A stretch of 64,000 bases of DNA from Streptomyces sp. A1277 (lineage in GTDB: Bacteria; Actinomycetota; Actinomycetes; Streptomycetales; Streptomycetaceae): contig NZ_SSBI01000044.1 in the NCBI RefSeq assembly GCF_004795015.1, positions 1-64,000 on the forward strand. The letters are read 5' to 3'. Below are positions 43,102-51,279 of this stretch, piece by piece. Position 1 is the first letter of the stretch, and each line of letters begins with the position of its first letter. The notes beneath the pieces were generated by a model, which was given only the letters and a program-made list of their open reading frames with translations, ran no database searches and was not told where the DNA came from. The position numbers were made by a program, and so were the translations under genes.

Positions 43102-44394
43102 ATGCATGATGCCCGCGCCCTGATCGACATGGGTGCCGAAGCGGTTCGTCGGCTCACTCGTCGCGGTTACTCGCTGGACCTGCCCGCACTGGAGGAGCTC
43201 CAGTCCCGGCGGAACCAGAACATCCGCTCTGCCGACGAGCTGCGGGCGGAGTCGAAGCGGGTGGCGAGCGAGGTCCAGCAGACGGCCAGGCAGGGCGGTG
43301 ACATCACCAAGCTGAAGGAGCGGGCCCGCGAGCTGAAGGACGAGATCCGGGCGATCGAGGCCGGCCAGGAGCAGGTGCAGGAGCAGCTCCGCGAGCTGCT
43401 CCTCAGCATCCCGAACCTCCCGTCCGACGCGGCCCCGGACGGCGACACCGACGCGGACGCGGTCGAGGTCAGGCGCGTGGGGACGCCGCCCGTGTTCGCC
43501 TTCGAACCGAAGGACCACGTCGACCTCGGCGAGGCCACCGGCATCCTCGACTTCGCCCGGGCGACCAAGCTCTCCGGCCCCCGCTTCGCGGTCGCGCGCG
43601 GCGCCGGCGCGGCCCTGGAACGCGCCCTGGCTACCCTCTTCCTCGACCTCCACACCCGCCGCCACGGGTACGTCGAGCACGCGGTCCCGTACCTGGTCAC
43701 CCGTAAGACCATGACGGGCACCGGACAGCTCCCGAAGTTCGAGGAGGACCTGTTCAAGACGGGCGTGGCCGACCGCGAGCTCTTCCTCATCCCCACGGCA
43801 GAGGTCCCGCTGACCAACCTCTACGCGGACGAGATCATCCCGCCCGCCGACCTGCCCCTCGCCCTCACCGCGCACACCCCGTGCTTCCGGTCCGAGGCGG
43901 GCTCGTACGGCCGGGACACCCGGGGGCTGATCCGCCAGCACCAGTTCTCCAAGGTCGAGATGGTGCGGATCGTCGACCCGGAGCAGGCCGACGCCGAACT
44001 CGAACGCATGGTCGGCCACGCCGAGGCATGCCTGAAGGAACTCGGCCTGGCCTACCGCGTCGTCACCCTCGCGGCCGGCGACACGGGCTTCTCCGCCCGC
44101 CTCACGTACGACATCGAGGTCTGGATCCCGAGCCAGAACACCTACCGCGAGATCTCCTCGGTCTCCGACTTCGGCACGTTCCAGGCCCGCCGCGCCAACA
44201 TCCGCACCCGGGGCGAGGACGGCAAGCCCAAGCTCGTCGCCACCCTCAACGGCTCCGGCCTCCCCGTCGGCCGCACCCTGGCCGCCCTCCTGGAGCAGTG
44301 CCAGCAGGAGGACGGCTCCCTCGTCCTGCCCGAGTCCCTGACCCCGTACCTCGGCTTCCACCGCATCGCGGCGGACGGTACGCCGGAGGCGTAG
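43102..44394 (+). CDS. serS: Seryl-tRNA synthetase, divergent second copy
   Basis: 430 residues from ATG 43102. The N-terminal coiled-coil arm is present but the start 'MHDARALIDMGAEAVRRLTR' differs from the usual Streptomyces 'MIDLRLLREDPDRVR'-type start. The class II motifs are intact: motif 2 'CFRSEAGSYGRDTRGLIRQH', 'FSKVEMVRIVDPEQA', and motif 3 'LNGSGLPVGRTLAALLEQCQ', plus Ser-site 'TAEVPLTNLYAD'. It therefore probably charges tRNA-Ser. The divergence suggests a paralogue (drug-resistant or specialised) and not the housekeeping enzyme, but I cannot see the rest of the genome. It lies between two nuclease genes. Confidence 0.9.
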   Translation: MHDARALIDMGAEAVRRLTRRGYSLDLPALEELQSRRNQNIRSADELRAESKRVASEVQQTARQGGDITKLKERARELKDEIRAIEAGQEQVQEQLRELLLSIPNLPSDAAPDGDTDADAVEVRRVGTPPVFAFEPKDHVDLGEATGILDFARATKLSGPRFAVARGAGAALERALATLFLDLHTRRHGYVEHAVPYLVTRKTMTGTGQLPKFEEDLFKTGVADRELFLIPTAEVPLTNLYADEIIPPADLPLALTAHTPCFRSEAGSYGRDTRGLIRQHQFSKVEMVRIVDPEQADAELERMVGHAEACLKELGLAYRVVTLAAGDTGFSARLTYDIEVWIPSQNTYREISSVSDFGTFQARRANIRTRGEDGKPKLVATLNGSGLPVGRTLAALLEQCQQEDGSLVLPESLTPYLGFHRIAADGTPEA

Positions 44395-44447
44395 GCGTAG
44401 GCGTAGGCGTAGGCGTGGGCGTGGGCGTGGGCGTGGGCGTGGGCGTA
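44388..44447. repeat. Hexanucleotide microsatellite at the serS stop codon
   Basis: Ten units: GGCGTA x4, GGCGTG x5, GGCGTA x1. The TAG stop codon of serS (44392-44394) lies in the first unit. Confidence 0.95.
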
Positions 44448-44455
44448 GGCGGGGC

Positions 44456-45349
44456 TCAGGCCGCCGGCACCGGGCGCGGGTCGCCGTGGAACACCTGGCT
44501 CGCGTGCCAGGCGCGGTGTTCCGGTGCGATGCGGCCGAAGCCCGGCTGCGGGCCGATGAGCGGACGGCCGGCGAGCGCGACGACGTGCTCGCCGGCCGCC
44601 GCGCTGTGCCCGACGAAGCTCTGCGAGACCAGGATGCGGTGGCCCTCGCCGACCCCCAGCACGCCCTTGTCGAGCAGCTTGTGGTGCAGCGAGCACAGGC
44701 AGAGCCCGTTCTCGACGTCATCGGGCCCGCCGAACGCCCACCACCGCACGTGCGCGGCCTCCAGCCCGACCGGCACCGCGCCGATCCGCCCGTCGTAACC
44801 GCAGAACGCGCACCGGTACTCGTACGCCGTCAGCACCAGGTCCCGCATCCGCCGGTCCCGCCGCCGCTGCACGGCCGACACCTCGACGACCTCGGCCTGC
44901 TGGAGCTCCAGACCGACCGTTTCGCACAGCTCGTCGTGGAGCGAGGGCGGGAAGTTGAGGTCGAGCAGCACCCGCGCCATCCGCCCGAGCAGCGACGGCT
45001 CCCGCCGCAACGCGGCCCGCAACTCCGGCGCCAGCCGCCCGGTCGCACCCGTCGCCCGCAGCTCCCGTACGCCGGTGCCGGGACTCCCCGCCCCACGGTC
45101 GGTGCGCACCTCCCACACCCCGTCGCTGACCAGGTGGTGGAAGGGGTACGCGGGCGTGGTCGGGTTGGCCGGCCCGTACTCGGCCAGCAGCCGCTTCAGA
45201 TCCCCCTCCACGGCGCTGTACCGCAACGCGTCTCCGTCGTCCTGCTGGAAGCGCGCAAGCGCGTAGAGGACCAGCAGCGGTTTGTGCGGGGCACGGGTCC
45301 CGCTCCTGGTCCACTGCCTCAACTTCGCGGTGCGCTCCAGCCAGTCCAT
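44456..45349 (-). CDS. Phosphorothioate-DNA-binding HNH restriction endonuclease (ScoMcrA-like)
   Basis: 297 residues from ATG 45347-45349. The N-terminal ~170 residues match the sulfur-binding domain of McrA-type enzymes ('MDWLERTAKLRQWTRSGTRA', 'PHKPLLVLYALARF', 'AYPFHHLVSDGVWEVRTDRG'). The C-terminal HNH has zinc cysteines ('YEYRCAFCGYDGRIG'), 'GLEAAHVRWWAFGGPDDVEN' and 'GLCLCSLHHKLLDKGVLGV'. These enzymes cut near phosphorothioate-modified (Dnd) DNA and so block incoming modified DNA. The gene is close to the TerD-nuclease gene, forming a small defence neighbourhood. Confidence 0.86.
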   Translation of the reverse strand: MDWLERTAKLRQWTRSGTRAPHKPLLVLYALARFQQDDGDALRYSAVEGDLKRLLAEYGPANPTTPAYPFHHLVSDGVWEVRTDRGAGSPGTGVRELRATGATGRLAPELRAALRREPSLLGRMARVLLDLNFPPSLHDELCETVGLELQQAEVVEVSAVQRRRDRRMRDLVLTAYEYRCAFCGYDGRIGAVPVGLEAAHVRWWAFGGPDDVENGLCLCSLHHKLLDKGVLGVGEGHRILVSQSFVGHSAAAGEHVVALAGRPLIGPQPGFGRIAPEHRAWHASQVFHGDPRPVPAA

Positions 45350-45435
45350 GACGGTGGATGGTACGGCCGGGCGTACGGGCTGCGGTCCACCGCCGGCCCG
45401 TACGCCAGCCGTACCCGGCGGCGGACCGCCTCGAC

Positions 45436-46677
45436 TCAACTCAGCCACACCTCGCTCGTGGCGATCTTCTCCAGCTCGGCGGGCGTCAGCGCGGGGTCCT
45501 CGCGGGTGGCGGCGTCGTTCTGGTTCGCCGAGTTGAAGGCGGAGATCACGACCCGGAGCCCGTCGGGACGGATCGTGTCGACCTCCGTCACCTTCACGCC
45601 CGCGCCGCCCTTCTCGCCCGGCCCCTGGCGCGTGGCGACCTTCGTCCCGTCGGGGAGGACCTTCGCGTCGGAGCCGAAGAGGTCGCCCGCCTTCATCCCC
45701 GGCTGGACGTTGATCTGCACGAAGCTCCTGCCCCGGCCGTCGTCGACCACGAGGTACGCGTACTCCGTCTCCTGCTTCCCGGAGTCCTTCACCGACAGAC
45801 GCTCGGGGAGCTGCGCGGTCAGCCTGGTCAGGATCTCGTCACCGCTCATGCCCTGCGGGGCCGGCTGCTCCTGCGCCGGCTCCTCCGGCTCGGGCAGGGC
45901 CGCGACGATCGGGCGCCACGCCTCGGCCCGGGCCAGCGTTTTCAGCCGGTCCTGGGACAGCGGCGGGGTGGCCCGGCTGACCGGAGCGCCCTTCTCCGCG
46001 GGCGCGTTCCACTCGTGCACCGAGATCCGGTAGCCCTGGGGCGTCAGCAGGTCCGCGTACCACCACTTGGTCTCCTCGCGGCGGTCCGGGTACTCCCAGC
46101 CCTTGAACACCAGGAGCCGGGAGCCGTCCTCCAGCGTGGTGGCGGTGCACCCCTCGAACCGGCTCAGGTTCGCGTCGGGGCAGGACAGGTCGCCGTCCTC
46201 CGGTTCCTCGCCGGGGCGCTGACGGCTGAGGTTCACCGCCAGGGCAGCCTTCCCGTGCCCGTCGTCGTACACGACGGATGCCCCCGCGTCGCGCTGCTCC
46301 GGCTGCCCCGGCCGCTCGGTGCGACCGTCCTCGGGCTCGCTGAGCTCCGCCTCCGGCAACAGCCCCTCAAGCGCCCTGACCACCTGCTCGTCAGGGGAAG
46401 CGGGCTCGGACGACTTCGCCGACGAGCCCACCGCCGCCCCGCTGCCGTCGTCCCGCGAGGCGTGGCCGACGCCCCCGGTGACGTACGACCCGCCGAGGCC
46501 GATCACGGCCAGCGCCGCGACACTCCCGCTCACCACGGCGCTACGACGCAGTACCTTCCGGCGCCGACCGCGCGCGATCCCACCGTCCACGAGGGGCCGC
46601 CCCGCCGCGGAGAATTCTTCCCCCGCCTGCCTCATCGCCACGACGAGCTCGTCCTCGAAGGCGTCATTTCCGGACAT
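45436..46677 (-). CDS. Membrane-anchored protein coupled to SigE-family sigma (CU044_5270-like)
   Basis: 413 residues from ATG 46675-46677. The cytoplasmic N-terminus (about 1-45, 'DAFEDELVVAMRQAGEEFSA') likely binds the sigma factor. One membrane helix ('AVVSGSVAALAVIGLGGSYV') is followed by a large extracytoplasmic domain with one Cys pair ('LSCPDANLSRFEGCTATT'). It sits 94 bases downstream of the sigma gene and is its probable anti-sigma or regulator. Confidence 0.82.
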   Translation of the reverse strand: MSGNDAFEDELVVAMRQAGEEFSAAGRPLVDGGIARGRRRKVLRRSAVVSGSVAALAVIGLGGSYVTGGVGHASRDDGSGAAVGSSAKSSEPASPDEQVVRALEGLLPEAELSEPEDGRTERPGQPEQRDAGASVVYDDGHGKAALAVNLSRQRPGEEPEDGDLSCPDANLSRFEGCTATTLEDGSRLLVFKGWEYPDRREETKWWYADLLTPQGYRISVHEWNAPAEKGAPVSRATPPLSQDRLKTLARAEAWRPIVAALPEPEEPAQEQPAPQGMSGDEILTRLTAQLPERLSVKDSGKQETEYAYLVVDDGRGRSFVQINVQPGMKAGDLFGSDAKVLPDGTKVATRQGPGEKGGAGVKVTEVDTIRPDGLRVVISAFNSANQNDAATREDPALTPAELEKIATSEVWLS

Positions 46678-46771
46678 GCCGACACCACCACCGTCCTGTT
46701 GAAGAAAAAGAAGGAGAAGGGGGAGAAGAAGGAGAAGGGGGAAAGAGAAGAGAAACGGGTACGTGGCCGCC
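46678..46771. other. Polypurine/polypyrimidine tract between sigma and partner gene
   Basis: From about 46699 to 46757 the plus strand is almost all A/G in GAAGAA/GAGAAGG blocks. The opposite (coding) strand is thus a long C/T run just before the partner gene's start. Confidence 0.75.
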
Positions 46772-47281
46772 TCAGCGCGCGGACAGCTCACCGATGCTGC
46801 TGCCGAGCTGCTCCCGCAGCCGGGCCAGCGCCCGGGTACTGCGGGTGCGCACGGCCGCCGAGCTGACGTGCAGCGCATCCGCGGTCTCGGCGACCGACCG
46901 GTCCTCCCAGTAACGGAGCACGATCACCGCCCGGTCCTTGGCCGGCAGCCCCCGCAACGCGTCGAGAAGCGTCATCCGCAGGGCCGAGTCCCCCGAGGGC
47001 CGCTCCGCCCGGTCCGGCAGCTCACCACTGGGGCGCTCCCCCGCCGACCTGCGCCGCTGGTGGCCCAGATAGCACCGTACGAGCACGGTCTGCGCGTACG
47101 CCGCCGGATTCCCGACCCGCGCGATGCGCCCCCACGTCGCGTACATCCGCCCGAGCGTGTCCTGCACCAGGTCCTCGGCGAAGTGCGTATCCCCACCGGT
47201 CAGCAGACACGCCGAACGAAACAACGGCCCCATGCGGGCCTCCGCGAACTCACGAAAGGCCCCCTCACCGGCCTGCCTCAT
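46772..47281 (-). CDS. SigE-family (SigL-like) ECF sigma factor
   Basis: 169 residues from ATG 47279-47281. Region 2 ('TGGDTHFAEDLVQDTLGRMY') and region 4 ('DRSVAETADALHVSSAAVRT') identify the short SigE-type group of actinobacteria. Followed by its membrane partner. Two 20-base direct repeats lie upstream (47329-47377). Confidence 0.88.
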   Translation of the reverse strand: MRQAGEGAFREFAEARMGPLFRSACLLTGGDTHFAEDLVQDTLGRMYATWGRIARVGNPAAYAQTVLVRCYLGHQRRRSAGERPSGELPDRAERPSGDSALRMTLLDALRGLPAKDRAVIVLRYWEDRSVAETADALHVSSAAVRTRSTRALARLREQLGSSIGELSAR

Positions 47282-47328
47282 CCGCCGCCCTCCCTCTCCC
47301 CACACTCTTCTAGATGCGGTGGGGGGTG

Positions 47329-47377
47329 GGGGATGTTTCACTCCCCGCGGTGGGGGTGGGGATGTTTCACTCCCCGC
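47329..47377. repeat. Two 20-base direct repeats upstream of the sigma gene
   Basis: GGGGATGTTTCACTCCCCGC occurs at 47329-47348 and 47358-47377, 29 bases apart. On the minus strand each holds GTGAAACATCCC, 48-96 bases before the sigma start codon. Each copy also has GGGG/CCCC arms. Confidence 0.8.
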
Positions 47378-47442
47378 CCGGACCGGCCGAGACGCCCTCC
47401 GGCCGAGGGCACGGTGACTCCGGCGAGTCCGGGCGTCGGTGG

Positions 47443-47925
47443 CTACGCCGGTGTTGCGAAGCCGGCGCTGAGCAGGCGGACGCTCCGCGTGAACTTCTCG
47501 TCCTGGCTCAGGCGTGGCGTCGACGGGCTCATGAGCAGGGGGAACCGCTCGCACAGTTCGGCGTAGCGCTCGGCGGTGACGGGCGGTGGCGCGGCGGGCT
47601 GGTTCTGCTCCTGGAGCACGAAGCCGGTGACGTGGCTGAGCAGGGTGTCGGCGGCGATGGCGCAGTGGTCGGCGGGGAGGCCGGCGTCGAGGAGGGTACG
47701 CAGCAGGCGTTCCATCAGGGAGAGGGCGCCGGTGCTGAGCGTGCCGGGGCTTTCGGCGAGGAGTTGGGCACCGCCGGGATGCTGCTTGATACTCAGGCGC
47801 AAGGCGGCGGCCTGGGTCGCGATGCGGTCCTGCCAGGTGGCGGTGGACGGCAGGGCGGCGAGGGCTTCGGTGCCGGCGTCGTAGGCCAGGCGGCAGACCC
47901 GGTCGGCCATCAGGGCGATCGTCTT
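47443..47925 (-). pseudogene. TetR C-terminal domain remnant
   Basis: The frame contains 'LMADRVCRLAYDAGTEALAA', then the TetR_C_1-type ligand domain ('SIKQHPGGAQLLAESPGTLS', 'CAIAADTLLSHVTGFVLQEQ') to the stop at 47443. The helix-turn-helix half is missing; upstream of about 47925 the sequence belongs to the opposite-strand membrane gene. Confidence 0.75.
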
Positions 47926-47929
47926 CAAC

Positions 47930-48595
47930 GTGACCACGGCGGCGCTGATGGTCATGACGGTCAACTGCGGGCTCGGCGTGGTCGGTCGCGACACCCTGCG
48001 TACGCGGCCCTTGCCCTGGGCGGCGATCGCGCCGACCGCGATCGCAGTCGGCGGCGTCCTGCTCCAGCTGGTCTGGTCCGGTGCCATGGACGCTCTGGAC
48101 GCCGACCCCGCCAAGTCCGGCTGGTGGCGCGAGTTCACCTCGGTGTTCATGCAGAACGGCGGCCTCTTCGGCGGCCTGTGGAACCTTCTCACCCTGGCCG
48201 CCGTCGCCGCGCTCGCCCAGTGGTACTGGGGCGGCCCGCTCACCCTGTCCTTCTTCCTCGCCGGCATTCTGCTGCCCGGCCGCGTGGACGCCCTGCTCGG
48301 CCTCGGCGACGGCCCCAGCACCGACCCCCGCAACTTCGCGGACAGCTCCGGCGCCACCTACTTCCTGCGTGCCACCTACTTCCTGGGTGCCACCCTCGCC
48401 CTCGCCTTCCTCACCCGCACCCGCCTGCCCAAGGAAATCGCCCTGGCGACCGGTGTCCCGGCGCTCGGCCTCGCGATGTGGCTCGCCCAGGACAACGGCC
48501 ACGGACTGGTGGCCGTCTACGGCTTCATCCTCGGCGGCGCCGCGTGGGCGGTGCGCAGCCGGGCGGCCCGCCCGGCACGCGGCCGCACGGCCTGA
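47930..48595 (+). CDS. Rhomboid-like membrane protein (5' end uncertain)
   Basis: 221 residues with about six hydrophobic segments ('WAAIAPTAIAVGGVLLQLVW', 'GLWNLLTLAAVAALAQWYWG'). 'FADSSGATYFLRATYFLGAT' resembles the rhomboid Ser loop but contains an internal 'ATYFL' duplication (18 bases repeated). 'DNGHGLVAVYGFILGGAAWA' has a His in the expected helix. Actinobacterial rhomboid-like proteins of this type may be inactive. The start at 47930 is at the joint with the TetR remnant, so the N-terminus may be lost. Confidence 0.6.
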   Translation: MTTAALMVMTVNCGLGVVGRDTLRTRPLPWAAIAPTAIAVGGVLLQLVWSGAMDALDADPAKSGWWREFTSVFMQNGGLFGGLWNLLTLAAVAALAQWYWGGPLTLSFFLAGILLPGRVDALLGLGDGPSTDPRNFADSSGATYFLRATYFLGATLALAFLTRTRLPKEIALATGVPALGLAMWLAQDNGHGLVAVYGFILGGAAWAVRSRAARPARGRTA

Positions 48596-48735
48596 CCGCG
48601 GTACTCAGGCGGCCGCTCGCGCACGGCGCGGCCTACGCGGGCTTGCGGGGCACGGCTTAGGACCACTGCGGCGGCCCGAGGGCGGAACGCGTCGAAGGGC
48701 CGAACCGCTGGGCGGTCATTGAGACGGTGAGGCGT

Positions 48736-48955
48736 TCATTTGCCTGACTCCGGGCCGTACCACTGCATGGCCTGGCCGGTGACGGCGGCGATACATTCGA
48801 AGTCGTGGTCGCGGTGCAGGAGAGTCAGCCCCTGAAGTTCCGCGGTGGCGGCAACGACGAGGTCCACAGCTCCGGCGCTGCGGTGTTGACCATGCTGGGT
48901 CAACAGCTCCTGCACTTGCCAAGCACGACCGTGCGGTGCGTCGCGGTGCGGTGAG
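48736..48955 (-). pseudogene. VapC-type PIN-domain toxin, C-terminal remnant
   Basis: Minus strand reads 'LTQHGQHRSAGAVDLVVAAT', 'AELQGLTLLHRDHDFECIAA' and ends 'VTGQAMQWYGPESGK'. This is the C-terminal third of a VapC PIN domain (acidic residue in 'AVDLVVAA' and in 'HRDHDF'). The N-terminal part with the first Asp is missing, and no VapB is present. Confidence 0.7.
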
Positions 48956-49029
48956 CCGCGTGAAACGGCGCAGGAGACCGGGGCGAGCGGACCGGAGGGC
49001 TTCGAAGGGTCTCGTTGAGGCTACGAACG

Positions 49030-49066
49030 TCGAAGGCCCCCGCAGCAAGCTGCGGGGGCCTTCGAC
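49030..49066 (-). terminator. Terminator of the tRNA-Ser(GGA) locus
   Basis: GTCGAAGGCCCCCGCAGC pairs with its perfect complement across an AAGC loop. It lies just 3' of the tRNA remnant on the minus strand. Confidence 0.8.
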
Positions 49067-49089
49067 GTATTGCCCGGTGAGAGCAATGG

Positions 49090-49143
49090 CGGAGGATACG
49101 AGATTCGAACTCGTGAGGGGTTGCCCCCAACACGCTTTCCAAA
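49090..49143 (-). other. 3' half of tRNA-Ser(GGA): attachment-site scar of an integrated element
   Basis: Minus strand: anticodon loop TTGGAAA, stem GCGTG, variable arm, T-arm CGAGTTCGAATCTCG and acceptor strand ATCCTCC plus G are intact. The 5' partner of the anticodon stem (should be CACGC) reads AACAT and everything before it is unrelated. This is the usual displaced tRNA fragment after site-specific integration. The complete tRNA is expected at the other end, beyond 64,000. Confidence 0.85.
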
Positions 49144-49683
49144 TGTTCGCCTGGGGGTCCGGCGGGGGATGGGGGCGTCCTGGCCTGGAGCGGAGCGGGG
49201 CGCCGGATGGCTGGTGGGCGATGCTGGACCGGGACGAACGAGACCAGAACTGAGACCAGCAGTGCAGTCGCTTACCGCGCGTAGAGGCTCACCTCGGCAT
49301 GGCTTGTCCGGTAAGAGCCGCGATGAGGTCGTCGTGGTCGCGCTGCACTGCAGTGCCGCCCGCGCTTGGGCAGTAGAACCCGCACCTGCCACGCCCTGCA
49401 CGTGCGCCCAGGTCGTGGCGACCGCACGCATCACAAGATGTTGACGTGCTTGAGACGGGTGCAGCGTAGGAGGTTTTCGGTCACGTGCGTGACCGAGATT
49501 CAATGATCTAGGCCGCCATGCGCCGCGCTCACCTTGGCATACGTGACGCATGGGAGGTAACTCTGCGAGCCTCGTCGCAGCAGGGCGGCCGGAGTAGTAC
49601 ACCATGCATATGACACTCGGCGCGACAGTCGCTAGCCTTGTAGATCGCATGCTTGGGGGTCGTAACACCTGGGGGGAGCTTTA
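49144..49683. other. Left end of the element: no intact gene
   Basis: 540 bases with a VapC scrap at 49289-49357 and the inverted repeat GGTCACGTGCGTGACC (49483-49498). No integrase gene is seen here. Confidence 0.6.
49289..49357 (-). pseudogene. Second VapC remnant
   Basis: Minus strand reads 'TAVQRDHDDLIAALTGQAMP' then Arg-stop, matching the last ~20 residues of VapC. Its DNA is recognisably related to 48760-48800 of the first remnant. Confidence 0.5.
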
Positions 49684-50082
49684 ATGCTGCATTGGCAGAT
49701 GCTCTGCTATGGCGCTGCCGGTGGAGCGCTAGTGGCACTGGTGACGCTCTACAAGCACCTGCAGACGCGGAACCAGTGGCCCTGGAAAGTGAAGAACGGT
49801 CCAACGCCGCCGATGTACTTCACGGGGGAAGCCATACGCATCTTGTTAGGTGCTGGCGTGGCGTGGGGGCTGGCCGCAACGGATCAACTGGGCGTCTTCG
49901 GGGCGATCATGGTTGGTGCTGGGGCGCCTGCCATCCTCGATAAGTGGCAGCGGGCGGCGCCAGGGCTCGCGATGACTCAGCACGCAACGCTTACGGAAAC
50001 ATCTCAGCAATCAGGAGAAATAGATCCTGGCGTAACGAGAATGGCCGTAGGTCGTTCAACAGCTGAGGAAGGTGTCGTGTAG
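49684..50082 (+). CDS. Small membrane protein of unknown function (element cargo)
   Basis: 132 residues; GGGGGAG is five bases before the ATG. Two hydrophobic stretches ('LCYGAAGGALVALVTL' and 'AIRILLGAGVAWGLAAT', 'GVFGAIMVGAGAPAIL') suggest two or three membrane helices and a cytoplasmic tail. GC content is lower than the host's. Four bases separate it from the next gene, with which it forms an operon. Confidence 0.65.
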   Translation: MLHWQMLCYGAAGGALVALVTLYKHLQTRNQWPWKVKNGPTPPMYFTGEAIRILLGAGVAWGLAATDQLGVFGAIMVGAGAPAILDKWQRAAPGLAMTQHATLTETSQQSGEIDPGVTRMAVGRSTAEEGVV

Positions 50083-50085
50083 ATC

Positions 50086-50676
50086 ATGGGAACTCGCTTT
50101 TTGGATGCCCTGACCCACAGCGGTCCCGGGTACGAATTATCGCAAGAGGGTGCTTGGGATGAACCGCGTATGGGCGTCAGGCAACTCCTCGACGCAATAA
50201 CTCATAGCGGCCCAGGCTATCTATTGCCATCCGTGACAGAGGCGAGTGAAATCGCTGCTCTGAAGCGACAGAAGATGAAGGATCTTAATGGCGTGCTGCT
50301 AGAAGGGTTTGAACAATTCTTCTACGCGAAGGGTCGCCTGGAAGCGATGGCGCGAGCGGGCAGCGTGGAGGAGAAAGAGAAACACCTCGAAGCGGCAATG
50401 GAATGCCTGCGCGTCTATCTGCGGCATGCGGATGGAGTGGTGGATCTGGCGATAGGGGCGGCGCGAGAGGGTCTTGGCCCACTCGACTTGCGGTCGAAGC
50501 TGATGTTGTACCGACTCGATCGCCTCCTCCGCAGGTTGAGGATCGCTATCCAGGGTTTGCTGACCGCTTTAGGCATGTCGGGAAAGCCCAGAGAGCAAAT
50601 AACGCACCAATCGCAAGTGGCGGTGAAACGGGCAACTCGTTCCATGGAGGGTCTCTGCCACGCTACGGCCAGGTAG
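50086..50676 (+). CDS. Helical protein with internal N-terminal duplication (element cargo)
   Basis: 196 residues. The N-terminus has a duplicated segment: 'FLDALTHSGPGY' at 5-16 and 'LLDAITHSGPGY' at 34-45. The rest is a long helical, charged domain ('VEEKEKHLEAAMECLRVYLR', 'LRSKLMLYRLDRLLRRLRIA'). No family is recognised. The strong terminator at 50696-50752 closes the two-gene operon. The pairing with a small membrane protein is of the type seen in defence or toxin pairs, but this is inference. Confidence 0.65.
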   Translation: MGTRFLDALTHSGPGYELSQEGAWDEPRMGVRQLLDAITHSGPGYLLPSVTEASEIAALKRQKMKDLNGVLLEGFEQFFYAKGRLEAMARAGSVEEKEKHLEAAMECLRVYLRHADGVVDLAIGAAREGLGPLDLRSKLMLYRLDRLLRRLRIAIQGLLTALGMSGKPREQITHQSQVAVKRATRSMEGLCHATAR

Positions 50677-50695
50677 CAGTCCCAACCGCTACGCG

Positions 50696-50752
50696 AAAAT
50701 CGCACCATGAGGACGACTTGCTGAGCAACAGGGTCGTCCTCATAGCGATTTT
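50696..50752 (+). terminator. Strong intrinsic terminator of the two-gene cargo operon
   Basis: AAAATCGC...ATGAGGACGAC pairs with GTCGTCCTCAT...GCGATTTT, followed by more T. An almost perfect 19-base stem. Confidence 0.9.
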
Positions 50753-51279
50753 TGGGGAATCCAGAAATGAGCGATCCACTTTCCCGTTCTGATAATGGTG
50801 GATTTGATTAAGAGTCGGTTGGCGTGAAAGAATAGTTCAGCGTTTTAGCGGCCCTTTCTGCGAGCCGAAAAGGGCCCTTGTGTAGGCTGGGTCGATCGGC
50901 CAGCCTGATCGCCACCAGCGATAGTTGGGGACCATCGAAGCCGATACGGCGTGCTTTGGGACCCGTGATTGAGTGACGCCTGTCGAGCCCTGTGAGATGG
51001 CTGGCTCGACAACGACATCTGCCCGGTTGGGCGAGTAAGCCTGCGCGCAGTGCTAGACGCTCGGCGACCCTGGGTGAACAATTCAACGGTGGGATTCGGA
51101 CACCGACGCGGTGACCGTGACGTGGATCAACTCATTGGCAGAGATGCCAAAGAAGTTCGCTATCATAATTCAATGCTGGAGAACTCTGATTATCGGGCCC
51201 CAGTCGTAGAAGTGATGGCTGCTTCGCTGGTCTGCCAGACTGAGACTGGGCCGAGCTGTTCCGGGACAAGGATCAACCC
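50753..51279. other. Stretch without a convincing gene
   Basis: About 530 bases. A hairpin GGCCCTTT/AAAGGGCC lies at 50850-50876. Minus-strand frames around 50810-51086 hint at decayed coding sequence ('GFDGPQLSLVAIRLADRP') without a family I can name. Confidence 0.55.

Noticed and set aside
44142-44696. Minus-strand frame with an (Ala-Tyr/Ala-His)n run
   Set aside because: It is only the translation of the hexanucleotide repeat and antisense of serS; no ribosome site or domain.
49144-49255. Possible integrase tail ('GWWAMLDRDERDQN') beside the tRNA scar
   Set aside because: Too short and without the tyrosine recombinase box; position alone is not enough.
50808-51086. Small minus-strand frame in the cargo gap
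   Set aside because: No ribosome site, no family, and competing frames look equally coding-like; treated as decayed sequence.
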